The position numbers and the translations under genes were made by a program. From Gymnorhina tibicen (taxonomy: Eukaryota > Chordata > Aves > Passeriformes > Artamidae), in the NCBI GenBank assembly GCA_013399875.1, contig VXAZ01006882.1:766220-830219 (forward strand): 64,000 nucleotides of DNA, read 5' to 3'. Under the pieces are notes generated by a model. It was not told the DNA's origin, ran no database searches, and was given only the letters and a program-made list of their open reading frames with translations. Positions 1-12,400 of this stretch are shown here, piece by piece. Position 1 is the stretch's first letter, and each line of letters starts with the position of its first letter.

Positions 1-3000
1 GAGCCTGGGGATGAAATTACACCTTTGCCAGGCTATGACAGGTTAAACTTTATGGAGATGCAGGTAGCAAATTATCCACAGACTGCATTGCAAAGGAGGG
101 CTTTAAAATGGGCTTTAAAAACCTGCTGGGGAGATTATGTGGATAAAAATAGTTAGTTCTTGTGTCCCTCTTTTTGTTTGTAGTGCTGAAAGCAATCTGT
201 GTAGGAAAGAGGGACAGTGTTTTTATCTTGGTCTCAGCCTAGAGGAACCCGAGGGATGGAGCAGTGTCACTGTGGGTGGAATAGGGAAGAACAGGAGCCA
301 GCAGCAGGGCCCAGCCATCTTGCTGCCTGTCCCATTCCCTGGCCATTAGACTAAGCTGCCTCCCTGCTTGTAGCAGTTTCTAATTTGTCTTGGATGTGTC
401 TGTGTACTTTTTCCCGAGTCAGTTTACACCACAATATGTCATTCATGGCTAGCCTGGGGTGTACCCAGTGAGGTATGGTTCATAACTATTTTTGATTCAC
501 TTACAAAGGGATTAGGTGACGTGGTTGCCTGGACAGCAGGGGCTGTACTTGGTGACCCGATGGGTCTCTCCCAGTCCTGTGTAACCTGAGGTGATGCCAT
601 CTAAGCTGCAGCAAGATGCCAGTGATGTAATTTCAGACTGTCTGGCCTGAGCACCAGGGAAGGCAGGGAGGCTGCACATGTGTAAGACAGGCTGAAGCAG
701 AAGATAGACAGGGTTTGATTCAAAATGAAACCAGGTAACTGAGCAAAGTAGAGCAGATGTATTAGTTGTTGATTCCATCTTTCACCTGCTCTGAGGGGAA
801 ATAGCCCATACTTATTTTACTGAACAGTTCTGAGTCTGTTGCAGATTAAGACAAGTAACTAAGTTGAGTCATCAGGTTGTAGTGTCTCAACAAACTACTT
901 AAAAAGACGTCAGGTCCTCTCTGTGGGTGGATGTTAAAGTGGCAGAACTATCAGAGAAACACGTCTAAAATCACATGAAGACTTCACTGTTAGCATCATG
1001 CCAGGTTTGTGGCAGTGATAGAGCACATGTCTTCCAGGCTGGAAGTGATAGACGCCTGTAGCTGTCAGCAGGACAGGACTATGATGGACACCTAGCAGGT
1101 CGTGCTGGCGTGGGCACAGTGCTGCACTCACATGCTTTTGCAGCTCTCAGAGCAGACACGTGCATCGACTTGCTTGGAGTGCAGGCAGAGAGCTCAGATC
1201 GGGCTGTGCCCATCTGTGGAGACTTAGCTGTGGCTGTGGCTGAGCAGTCCCTGCTCCAGTCAGAAGGGACACCAGTAATAACCATTGTATCCTCAAGATA
1301 ACATTTCTATGCTTTGTACTGGTTCTTAATTTATTAAATCCCCAAATCCAAGGGTCTTTTTATGGAGATTACATGGCTGACAGTATTTACATCTGTGGTT
1401 CATCTGTACTGACTCTTGATGCAGATAGGCTCTGTATAGTTTGGTCCAGTGTCAGTGTTTTAATAGAGAAGGGGAGATTTCTAAATTAGATTAATTGATT
1501 ATGCTCTTTTATCATTTTCTGTTACTAGAAAAATTCTAGCAAATGAGTGTGTACTCATTATTTGCATTATTGGTTTGCATCTGTTGTATTCAGTGCAGGG
1601 CAGATAAGAATCTTTGAACTCAAATTCCAAGGGAATGACCATGTGTGAGAAAAACCATGGTCACAGCAGCACTGTCCATTGACTGACTTTCCAGCAGCCA
1701 TTTGTTATGATGGTTTTGACCTTTTTTTCCTGCCATGCTAAATTTCAGAGCAGCGTTGATTTTTATTTTTTCATAGAACTTGTGATTTGCTGAGTTATAG
1801 GTGACAGCAGCTTTCCCCCATCCTTAAGGGTTCATTCTGCCGTGTGTGTGTGCATTTAAAAGCTGCAGAATCACATCTTAAAAGGAAAGTCCTCTAAACA
1901 TGCTTAGCTGAGTGTAACACCTTTCCTTTTGCACTTAGTATTAAAGCCAAATATTATAAAAACAACTCTCAGTGCTTTGATGTGGGTTCCTAATTTTCTC
2001 ATTGATGCTATTAATATTGCATGCCCAGTTGCTCTGTGGTGGGTGTCAGTGCTCTGTAACAGCAGCCGTCTGTGAGAAAGGAGCTGCTTCCTGGCATGGA
2101 GTAAAATTTAGGCCAGCTGTGGATGCTGGAACCACATCTTAGAGACTGTTCCTCTGGTCTCTCCCTTCCCTGAACTTTGCCTGAGACTCGGCACTGAGCA
2201 CAGTTTCTGGTACCCAGGATCCCACAGCCTGTGGAGCTGCACTTCTGTGTTAATGCCTCACACTCTGAAGGCAGAAGGTAGGGCCTGAGTTACTGCCACA
2301 CTGGGCTTGGCATTCCAGAAAGCTGGTTCTGCTCAACTTAAGGGTCTTGCCCATGCTCTTGTTCAGTTTGAGCAGTACTCCCCCTGCACCCGTTCAGCAC
2401 TAAGTGGTGTATTATGGGTCTAGGAAAACAAGAGAAAATGCAATTACAACTCTGGCCTGGTACTTTAGAGGAAACCAGTTTTTCTGTGTTTTTTTCCTGT
2501 GATGTTGGGAAAAACATTATCTCTCTGTCCTTTAGCTTTAATTTCTAGGCATATAAACTGGTTCAAATTGAGACAGCAGGGGAAAATAAATAAACTCTTA
2601 AGCAGCATCCCAGATAAGTCTTAGATATAGAGGATGTGTGTCTTGCCCTATGTTGAATTGTTTTGCAGTTAAACTTCTGGGATCTGAATGGATTTCCAAG
2701 CCTGTGTCAGAGCTCCCACAGAGAGGACCTGACAGATTACTGTCAGCAAAAAATAGTCTGTCAGTACTGTTTTCTTAGTCTGAGTTAACTACCTTGGGGT
2801 GTCATGACACACCCTCTAGCCTAGAGGACACTCCTTATGAAAAATAATGATCCTTGGCCAAATTCTGCCTGCAATTATGTGGTCTGACCTCAACTTTTCA
2901 TTTAATTTACAGAATTGTGGTTTATAAAATAGCTGTGTATAATAAGGCATCAATTCTTACCTTGATGTGACATCCTAGATGGCATTTGCAATTGGAACAC

Positions 3001-3955
3001 GGTCTCAGGATTTCTGCTGTTGTCCAGCACACATTCTTCCTTTCTGTAGCTACCTTCAAAGTCCTTTTCCTCTCGCAAGATTTCCTTTCTCAAGAGTCCC
3101 TGGGACAGGCATTTTGCAGATCGCTGCAGGCATGAGCCAGTTACTCAGAAAAGGGCTTCAACCCTGGAGGTGCTTCCTTATAGACACAGGATAGAATACA
3201 TGGTTCTGCTCTCTATGCAGCCTTTGGAAGAATGGAAACTTGTTTCTTTGAGGGCAAACAAACCTTCTGCAAAGACTTGGAAGTGATTCATCTCCATTTA
3301 CACAGTCTGCAGTATCAGCTTGTCAGACTGGGATCATATGTTGCACTTTATGATATAATGCCCCTGAATGTAAATTAGATCAAGACACTCTTACAGTTTG
3401 CAGCAGCCAAAGTTATATTAGTGCTGATGATAATTGCTGAAAGAGTATAATGATAACCCAGATAATCATGGCTGAGTTCCATCAGAAACGCTGAACACTC
3501 ACCTTCTGATAAAGGGCCCATCTTTCAACTGTTGTGAGACTTTGCTGAGCTGGGAATGGTGCAAGTCCAGAAAACTGGCACAGATTCTGTCTTGGTGGCT
3601 TGTCAGATACTGGCCACATGGAAATGTTTTATGGGATCAGAAGACAGATTAGAACAGGATTTATGCTTTTTTCCCCTCAGAAAACTATGCTATGCTATAG
3701 AAATCAGTGGAACTAGTCAGAGGCAAAGGGGCAGAGCAACTTTCCTCTTCAGCTCACAAGTCATCAGAGATTTGTATTATCTGATGTGAAACCTGTTTCA
3801 GACTTAAAGGAATGCAGTCCCAAATCCTTCAGCAGCTCCCAGTTTTTCCATTGCAAATACCAGAACCACTGTTTAACCACTGCTGTGGTGATCTTGCAGA
3901 CCAGAACCTGAGTGGTGTGTGGAAGCACCAGGAGCTGTCTCAGTCATGTAGATCA
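1..3955 (+). other. Noncoding, probably 5' intron or upstream of PAK3
   Basis: Short open frames only, none recognisable. A duplicated GGCTTTAAAA at about 100-117 is the only local structure noticed. No promoter or exon can be supported. Confidence 0.5.
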
Positions 3956-4122
3956 GAGAATCATAGAATGGCTTGGGTTGGAAGGAACCTTAAAGCTCAT
4001 CTGGTTCCAACCCCTTGCCATGGGCAAGGACACCTTTCAGGAGAGCAGCTTGCTCAGAGTCCCGACCAACCTGTCCTTGAACGCTTCCAGCATTGGAACA
4101 TCCACTTTCCTGGGCAACCTGT
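3956..4122 (-). mobile_element. CR1 LINE 3' fragment (minus orientation)
   Basis: Begins with the inverted avian CR1 terminus (GAATCATAGAATGG, GGTTGGAAGGAACC) and continues through CCATGGGCAAGGACACC, TTGCTCAGAG and TGGGCAACCTGTT, all standard CR1 3' landmarks. Only the last ~165 bp of the element are present, so it is 5'-truncated and inactive. The LINE's 3' end is on the left. Confidence 0.9.
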
Positions 4123-5540
4123 TAAAAATACAGAGTACTTCATGAATTTAGGTGGGTTCTTGAAGATGTGAAGATGTTCATCTTGGCCAGGCCCTGAAGG
4201 TAATGTGCAGGGCTCAATAAGTCTAAGTAGCTTCTGCTTATGATGAGTAGAAGTATTTTCTTCCCATGTAGATGTTGAGGCACACGCAACTGGAGCTGGA
4301 TTCCCATGGGAGCTGAGCACTGCCTTCCGTGGGCACCTGAAATGGGCAGTAATTTCTCTGCTGCATTACTGAAGCCCATCATATTCTTTAGAAATTTATG
4401 GATAAGATGTTTAGCACAGGAATTTTGTTCCAGGGAAGTCCAGATAGGGATTCAGGTGGAAGCCTTGCACGAGGAGCAAATGAGCTGTGCAGTGAGGTCT
4501 GGCAGTGTTTTCTGATCAGGCTGGTATGTCTTTCTGAAGGAAGAGTGAGAAGACCTTTATTTTGACAAAGAGGACATGGAGGCTCTCTGTTTTGTTGGTA
4601 GATGCTATTTGTTGACTCCATAAAATCCTTGATGGAAGAAAGAACTTTTTATGGTGGAAAGTGCTCATGCCTGGTAAAACAACAAGAGGTGGTGGCTTGA
4701 AATAGAATTAAGTATTTCTAGGAGAAGTGTGAAATGCATTCTATTTTCAATGTGCCTTAATGCCACCTCTTGGAGTTTCCCTGATAGCATTTCTAATCAG
4801 CAAGCTTTTATCCATTCTCTACCACTATTAGTTGCAGCTTAATGACACATAATTGTATTGGTTCTTTATCACTCAACTTGCCAAGTTGTTTAACTCTTGG
4901 AAGGCAGGATGGAGAGGAGAATTTATTGCCTCACGGTCTCTTGATGTTCTGCAATGCAAACACATATTTTGCCAAAGCCTTTGGGAAGGTGCATTATCAG
5001 AAATTGTAGGTGATTGCACACCTAGAAGTAAAGATGTTGCACACTGCCTGCACTGATCATCTTGCCGGGTCGTTTTAATGTCACGTTACCCTACATCCAC
5101 AGAGTTTGCTAAAAAGGAGATTAGTGAGAAAGCTGAACGATAAACATTAATTTTTGGTCTGTGCACATACATAAATTGATTTTTTGACAGCTGTTGCCAG
5201 CAAGCTATCAAAGCAAATTTTTTACTGAGGTTAGATGAGTAATTTCTGGGGCACCAGAACAACTGCAGTGTTCTCTGCTGGGGCAAATGGTGATGCTGCA
5301 GCTAGAAGGGAGTGCACCTCTCCTCTGTCTTCTCCGTGGAAGTCAGTGTGGGCCAGCTGCTCAACAGGGCACTTGTTGCTGGGGGTGTCTCTGTCTTGTG
5401 CTGATGTGCCTGCTGGAAGAGCAAACCTGGGAGCACCTTTCAGAATTGCAAGCACAGCTTTGGCAGCAGAGTAGATGTTTCTTTTGTCTTACAAAGAATT
5501 AAAGGTAATCTGTGCTGTCAGTGTGGGAGGAGGAATCATT
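4123..5540 (+). other. Noncoding between two CR1 fragments
   Basis: Unique-looking sequence with overlapping short frames on both strands. No recognisable exon or element. Confidence 0.5.
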
Positions 5541-5872
5541 GTAGAATCATAGAATGGTTTGGGTTAGAAGGGACCTTAAAGACCATCCAGTTCCAACCCC
5601 CCTGCCATGGGAGACCTTCCACTTAGGCCAGGTTGCTCAGGACCCCATCCAGCCTGATCTTGAACAGTCCCAGGGATGAAGCAGCCGCAGCTTCTCTGGG
5701 CAACCTATACCAGGGCCTCACCTCACCCTCATGGTAAAAAATGTCTTCCTGACATCTAATCTAAACCTGCTTTCTATCAGTTTGAAGCCATTCTTTCTTC
5801 TCCTATGACTACATGTCCTTGTAAAACATCTCTCTCCAGCTCTCTTGTAGCCCATTTAGGTACTGGAAAGAA
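5541..5872 (-). mobile_element. CR1 LINE 3' fragment (minus orientation)
   Basis: Starts GTAGAATCATAGAATGG and follows the CR1 3' region through CCCTGCCATGGG, CTCTGGGCAACCTAT, a TCTTCCTGACATCTAATC block, the TGACTACATGTCCTTGT block and GGTACTGGAAAG. About 330 bp of a 5'-truncated copy, moderately diverged, carrying the end of ORF2 in degraded form. Confidence 0.92.
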
Positions 5873-8800
5873 GTTCTGGGCTTGTCAGAAAAATGGGAGC
5901 AGCCTAACTGTTTCACTTACAAATCCTCTGCTTTGAATGGTGTAGACAGCCAGTGTAAACGTGCTTGTGCAAATTCCAGCCTTTGCTTTGGTCCGTTTTG
6001 TGCAATTGGATTGTCAAACTAAGTAGTACTGGCTGCTGAAAGAGTTAGGCCAGCTTTTAGATGTGTTGGTATTTCAGTTTAGACTATAATAAGTAATTTT
6101 CCAGGGAGAGTCTGGCCAGTGTGTTCCATGTTGTCAGTTGAGTGAAAGAGCTGAAGGAAAGGCTGATGAGCTCCAGTAGATCAAAGTCCTGGTGGTCCTC
6201 CCCTCTGGTGGGAGTTACCACCCTTAGAGCCAAGTTGCAAGAATGTCTGCCTCAGCATTTGTTGCTGTGGAGTAGGAAAGTTATCCCAAATCCCTTTGGT
6301 GGCACATTAAGTTAAGTCAGCAGATGCTACACAGAAATGGTTTAGTACAGAGACATCTTCCTTTCTGCCAGTGTCTCTGGGTGAACAGGAGCTTTTGGCA
6401 GAAGGGCTGCTTCAAACAGTCTCGTGGGACACAGCGATGTCACACGGCTGCCTTTGCATGTTAAGAGCGTGTGGCCCTGTGCCCATCTCCAGAGCTCTCT
6501 TAAAAGGGTCTAGGCCAAGATCATCGTTCACGTGTTATAACTCACATGTTGTGCTTGGAGGAACTGATTTGTGTTGAGTCCAGCATCACAGATTCCTACA
6601 AAGGATAGATCCAAGTTGCCTGTGGCATGTATGTCAGATAGCCATGATAATAATGGGAAATAACAGCAGTCCCTCACCTTCTACCTTTTCTAAGCACTCA
6701 CCAGTCATTAATGAATTAATAATCTACACAGAATCCCTGGGAGGTGGCCAGCAGGTTGGTTCTTTGTTGGAGGGAGGTTGAGTGGAGATCTGACATCCTT
6801 GGACTCTGGACAGCTCATCTTATGATACCCTGGTCACTGTGTATACACAGCACCACTCACAGGTAAGTGGAACCTGAGCTCTTCCCATTGTAGGGCCAGG
6901 TAGGAAATGGTTTTGTCTTTGATATCTCCCTGGAACCAGGATCTTTTAAAGCTTTTCAGAAAAGAGTGGGAGTGGAAGAAATGCTATTAAGTTTTCACAG
7001 AGGAGTGGAAAAATTGTTCTGGGGGATCTGGATCCCCTGCCTTGCACCTACAATGCTGGTGCCTGCACTGAGCCCAGGTTTCCCAGCCCCAATTCTGCAC
7101 ATTCTTCAGCTGCTCTCTAAGAGAACAGAAATGCTCTTCCCTCTCTGTTTTGTCCAGAGACACATCCTTCTGATGAAGCCTTCCAGAACAGTGGCATATT
7201 CCCATGAAAAGATTCTCTTTCAAGCCACTGACATGAAACTTGCTGAAAAATTCATGACCAGTTCCTGTCAGAGACCTTGGCTTTCCCATGAGCATGGCCT
7301 GTGCCTGTCAGATGCCTTCAGGGGGGCAGAATCTGAAGCACAGGATCAGTCCCAGGTGGCCAGGGATTTGTTTCAGCATAATTGTAGCCACTGAGAAATG
7401 AGGGAATTGAGGCACATTGTAATTATGCAATTGGCCAGAATCCCCATGATAAGTCAGTTACAGAGCAGAAGAGAACATCCGATTCTTGGCATTTCCTCCT
7501 GTGCTCCTGCACAGGGAGGCAGGATGGGAAAAGTCCTTCTGATTTTTGGATTAGATTTGGGCACTGAAGACTGTTTGAAAGGCTTTAGCTCCCATTAAGA
7601 AATTACGGGGATGTCAATAGTAGAATTAATTTTTTGAAAGAAATCAGCCACTAGGAGATGTAGCTGAAGATCAGGGGATCAGGGGTCAGGGGCTGCAAAC
7701 ATGCAGCAGGGATGTGATCAATGTACGTAGCAGGAGAGTATTCAGTAAGGAATGTGGCCAGGTGCACCTGCCCCTAGACCTGTAGGCAAGTATTTAAATG
7801 TCAGAATATGAAGGTGAACATGTGCAGCAGTACACTAGGGCAAAAGATGATTTTGCTGTCATTGTTTTCAACTGACAGTGATTGCTATTCCCTGGAGTAC
7901 AGGAGATAATTTGTACAATTTAATTCAGAATATAGATTTGATGTATTAGGTGCTGTGTGTACAGGGGGCAGAACCAGAGCACTCCAGTTGTGTTTCTTAG
8001 CTGGGGACCTTACAACTGCTGGTGGTGAATGCTGGGCTGCAAGAGGAGGAGTTTGGGCTCTCGAGGTGTATTTCAGGGACAGGTGGTGGCATGTTTGTTA
8101 ATTTATATCATTTTTCCATCCATGGATTTATTAGTGCAATTTGGAATGTTAATTTGATCTCTATGCATAGATTTCCTAATTTGTAAGCTCTTTGCAGACT
8201 GGTGCCTGTGCTCTGGCTGGCTCAGGTCAGCTGCGTTCAGCTTCTGATGCCGAGGGTGAGCTCTGTGTGGCACAAGCTGTGTCTGGACAGTCTGCAGGGT
8301 CTGCCCTTATTGCCTTTTCTCATTTAGGCTGAAAGGCTGAGACTTTCACCAGTGGAAAGCCCAGGATTCTGGCCCTTGCTCTACAGACAAGGGTGTGATT
8401 TGTCTAATAAGAATTTACTGATTATTCCAGAAGTGCTTCAAGACTATTGGAATTAGGGATAGCTGTTACTGGCATTTACCTGTGTGGTGTCCAGGGATTT
8501 ACTTAATTGTAGCTGGTGAGGGACTTTATAAACCTGAGATAAATCACTCTTCAGATGCCCAAATGTTAGCATTCTGTATAAATATTTTCTAGACAATAGA
8601 AGAAAAATATTTTAAAAACAGGAAATAATACAGGAACAAGATCTGTAAAATGTTGAATTTATTTAGGAGCTGTTTCAGGCTGAACAGAATCTGAAGATAA
8701 TGAAATAGTAATAAGCCATGATGTGATGGCCCACATTTTCCAGCAGAGGCTCATTTCGTGTGCACCGTCCTGCGTCAACCCAAATTAGACACGCGGGTCC

Positions 8801-9396
8801 CAGGATGAGATGGAGAAATGTGCCTGCTGGTACAGCAGGACTTCCATGTGCCTGGCATGCCCAGAAAATGATGCAGGGCTGCCCATTCTGAGCCACGGGC
8901 TTTGCCTTCACACTTTCTGTCCTCCCAGGGTTTGTGCATTTATTAGCTGGCAGCTTGGCTTTGGCCCCTGTGGCAGGCAGCCTGGTTTTCGGCGTGCGGA
9001 GCCTGAGAGATGCCCTTGACTTCGGTGGGAGCAGAGGGAATGCAGCCCTTCTCATGGCTGGGCCAAGTGTGTCTGAGTCACAGAAAGGGCAAGCAGCCAG
9101 GGCTTTTCCTCACAAAGCCAAGGAAGCTGAATTCATTTAGTTCTTAAAGGAGTGTTTAGCTCGCAGATTGGAAGGGCCCACAGAAATCTGATACAACATT
9201 ACTGGAATCTATTGAGATACTTTGGTGGAAATTGAATAAGAATTGAAATGTGTTAAAGTCTTTGCACTTTTAGCTGTAATGACGATGCTGATAAGCAGAA
9301 TTGAATTCAAGATAATAAAGGAGAGAGCTGTCTTCCCTGTTCTGTTACCTGGTTTCTCTTGAATCTCTAGAAATGTCTGCATCTGGATTATTTCAG

Positions 9397-9415
9397 GTTT
9401 TGTTTTGTTTTGTTT
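9397..9415 (+). repeat. (GTTTT)n microsatellite
   Basis: Nearly four units of GTTTT in the 5' noncoding region. Confidence 0.7.
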
Positions 9416-12400
9416 CCCTGTAGTATCATACTCTCTTTAATAAATAATTTGTGGTTCTTTGTGACAATTTTTCTTTACTCCTGAAGGGAGGAGATCCAGT
9501 TTCGTATCCCTTTTGGCTTTGAGGTGTGTAGTTGCAAACAGCTTCTACCATGTCTCTTAACATTTCCTCCTGTTTACAGTTGTGTCTGCACCCAGGGAAA
9601 AGTTTACTCAATGCAAGGTAAATATTTTCTCTCTTCTGGTATATTAAGGTTTTATCATTTTATTTTGTTTCTGATGACAAATAAAAGCTGTTTGAGCTGC
9701 AAGAAATTATTAATTTTGAAAAAAAACCCTTCATCTCTTAAAATTGAGTGAATACTTTAATCCAGGTATAAAGACTAAACAAACAGGATGGGTGGTCACT
9801 GCCTTTTCGTAGAGTCTGGTCTTAAGCTTCCCTCTGAAATTTATCACAAGGGGGAAAAAAACCTCTTAACATTTACAGTAGTCGATCCTTGGCTGGTTTT
9901 CCACGCTAGCTTTCTCCTAGGCCTGTGTATCGCAGTGGTGGGGTGGATCTCTAATCTGCCAAGCAGTCCTAGCAAAGACTGGAGAGTAAGAGTAACTTTG
10001 TTGCTGTAACTTGTTTCACCCGGGACAGGGGCACTTTAATGGTGCATGTTGTTGACAAAAGCTCCAAGGATGGTGCTGGCTGGTATATGGTGACATCCAG
10101 TCTTGCAGAGAGAGAATGCAGTGGTTTTTTTCTTGTGATCTGGCCCAAGGAGATGGTATTGCATTGCTGTCTGTGGCACTCTGAAATCACGTGTAGTCTC
10201 CCATTATAATTAGGTGATAATTTGGTGTGTTAATCCACTGTCTTTCATTGGGACATGCACGTGTCATTCTGTAAAGTTTCCCTGTCTGAACGTCTTTTTT
10301 GCCATTAGTGACCACCAGGAAGTGCTGAAGGCTAATGCTCTCTGAAGAACAGGGGTAATTATTGCTTGAAAGTACTCCATGGGGTTTCTCTGGCTTGTGA
10401 CCCAGACAGTGCTGGTGACTAGTAAGGTGTGCATGGACATGTCACATTCCAGGGAGTATAGCTGATGGCTCCTTTCTGTCTGAGCAAATGCACTTTGTGA
10501 GTTGTAAGGCATCAGCTGGTGAATGGAATGGGACACTGGCTTTCAATACTTGCTCTTCTTAGGGTTGCTGCTGAGGCATCTTGGTGTTGCTGTGACTGCT
10601 GTGTAGGACTTTGGTACCTCAGGGCTGGGCAGGGAAAAGCAGGCATCTGCCTAAGGCTGTAAATTAGGGAGGAGCTGACAAAATCAAGCCAGTAGCAGAG
10701 CAACTTCCTGTACACCAGCCTCTTTTGAGTGGCTGAAGGGACAAGGGCTGATGTAGGTCTCGAGCTCAGGAAGAGGCCGTGTAGCTGTGCTGTCCCCACC
10801 TCCTCCTGGCTATGGCTGCCTCCAGCCTTGCCCTGCTTAGGAGAGGCAGCAGGATGATGAGCAGCCCTTCGGCTGGGGTGGGACCCATGTCTGGCTGCAT
10901 CCCTGCAGTGACCCTGACCCCACCTGCTGCTACAGAGAAACCCCCAGAGTGAAGGTGCTTGGCCCTGAGCACTGCAGTGTGTGCTGGTGGCCTCAGATGT
11001 TCCCAGACTTCAGAGTCTGCAGAGCTGCTGCAGCTCAAGGTGCTCTCATCGCGTCTTTGGCTCCAAGAATTTCTTCAAAGGCCTCGGAGGTAAATGCAGG
11101 GCCAGGAATTAATCTCACTGGGAATAGGTTCACTCAACGATGATTCTTAGATCATGGTTAGTCTTTGTGGCCTGTAATTTAGTATGGCTTTTAATTGGTT
11201 TAGTGTATTCTGTGGTCTTCCTTTTCTGTTATAGTTTTTTAATCAAAACCTCTTTTTTTAAGGCCTTGCAGGGGCATAAGTTTCTACAAAAATGATAATA
11301 TTTCTTTATCAAATATGTTTATCATTTCATGTTTGCGTGGTCCTGCTGCCAAGCAGTGGATGGTTCTGTCTGTCAGCTTCTGTCAAGCTAAAGTGATAAT
11401 ACCTCTGATTTTGTGAGGGTTTTTTTTTATCAACAGCTTGTATTTGCCCACTGATCTCAGAACATTTTTTTTATTCTACATCTTCAGCATTTGGTGGCAT
11501 TTCTCCCATCTAAGATTGCCTCTTATCATTGCAGCTGGCTCTACAATCCAGCTGGAATCAGATTCATCTTTGATTTAATGACAGAGCAGCAAACGTAGCT
11601 GTAGAATGTCTGGCAGCTTCTTGTGCAGAGCCTGACTATTGAGAGTTTGCTGAGGTTTTACTGCGGAGATCCTTCTTTCCACAGGATCATCCTCAGGCAC
11701 TGCATTCACTCTTGTTATTCATGTTCTGGAGAAACTGCACTGTGAAGGCATTCTGTTTCCTGTGTGTGTTTACCCCATTGCTCTCAGCTGAGCCTTGCTC
11801 TTTTTGCATATCTCTCTGTACTGCGCTCTGGACCACAGAGCCTGGATTTTCAGGCAGCCTCTCCATGTGCCCTGGGTTCCTTTAACCACATTCTTACTGG
11901 TGCAAATGCTCTCGCTCTAAGGGTCAGTCACTCTCCCACGCTCCCTGGATGGTCCAGGTGGCTGTGCTGTTTGGGGGCATTTCCCTAGAGCCAGATCAGG
12001 CTCCCATCTCACCTGGAACAGTGCATGTCTGGGGCTGTCACCCGTTTCACTGGGGGACCTCTGCTACCCCTTCAGTCACACACAGACATGGTGACGCACA
12101 GCTCTGTAACCAGAGCATGTAATCTTTGCTTCATGATTTTGCCTAAACAATAGTACCTTTAGACAGGTTCATTTTGTCTGAGATCAGACAATATATCAGC
12201 TGTTCTGGGTTGGGGTTTTTTTAGATACTGACCCTGGCAACAGTGTCTTGCTCATTTCTCGTCATTTTCTGCCACTTCATAAAATTATTTTACCTCCAGT
12301 TTTCTTGTCTTTTCCTCCTCAAGGACGAATCAGTGTAAAGGCTCTGTTCTCACTTCTGTTGACCTGTTATTCTTAGCAATCCAGCATTTCCAGAGGTTTG

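Noticed and set aside
6966..7394. 142-codon + strand frame as an upstream exon or small gene
   Set aside because: No recognisable motif, overlaps a 102-codon frame on the other strand, and lacks convincing flanking splice or promoter signals.
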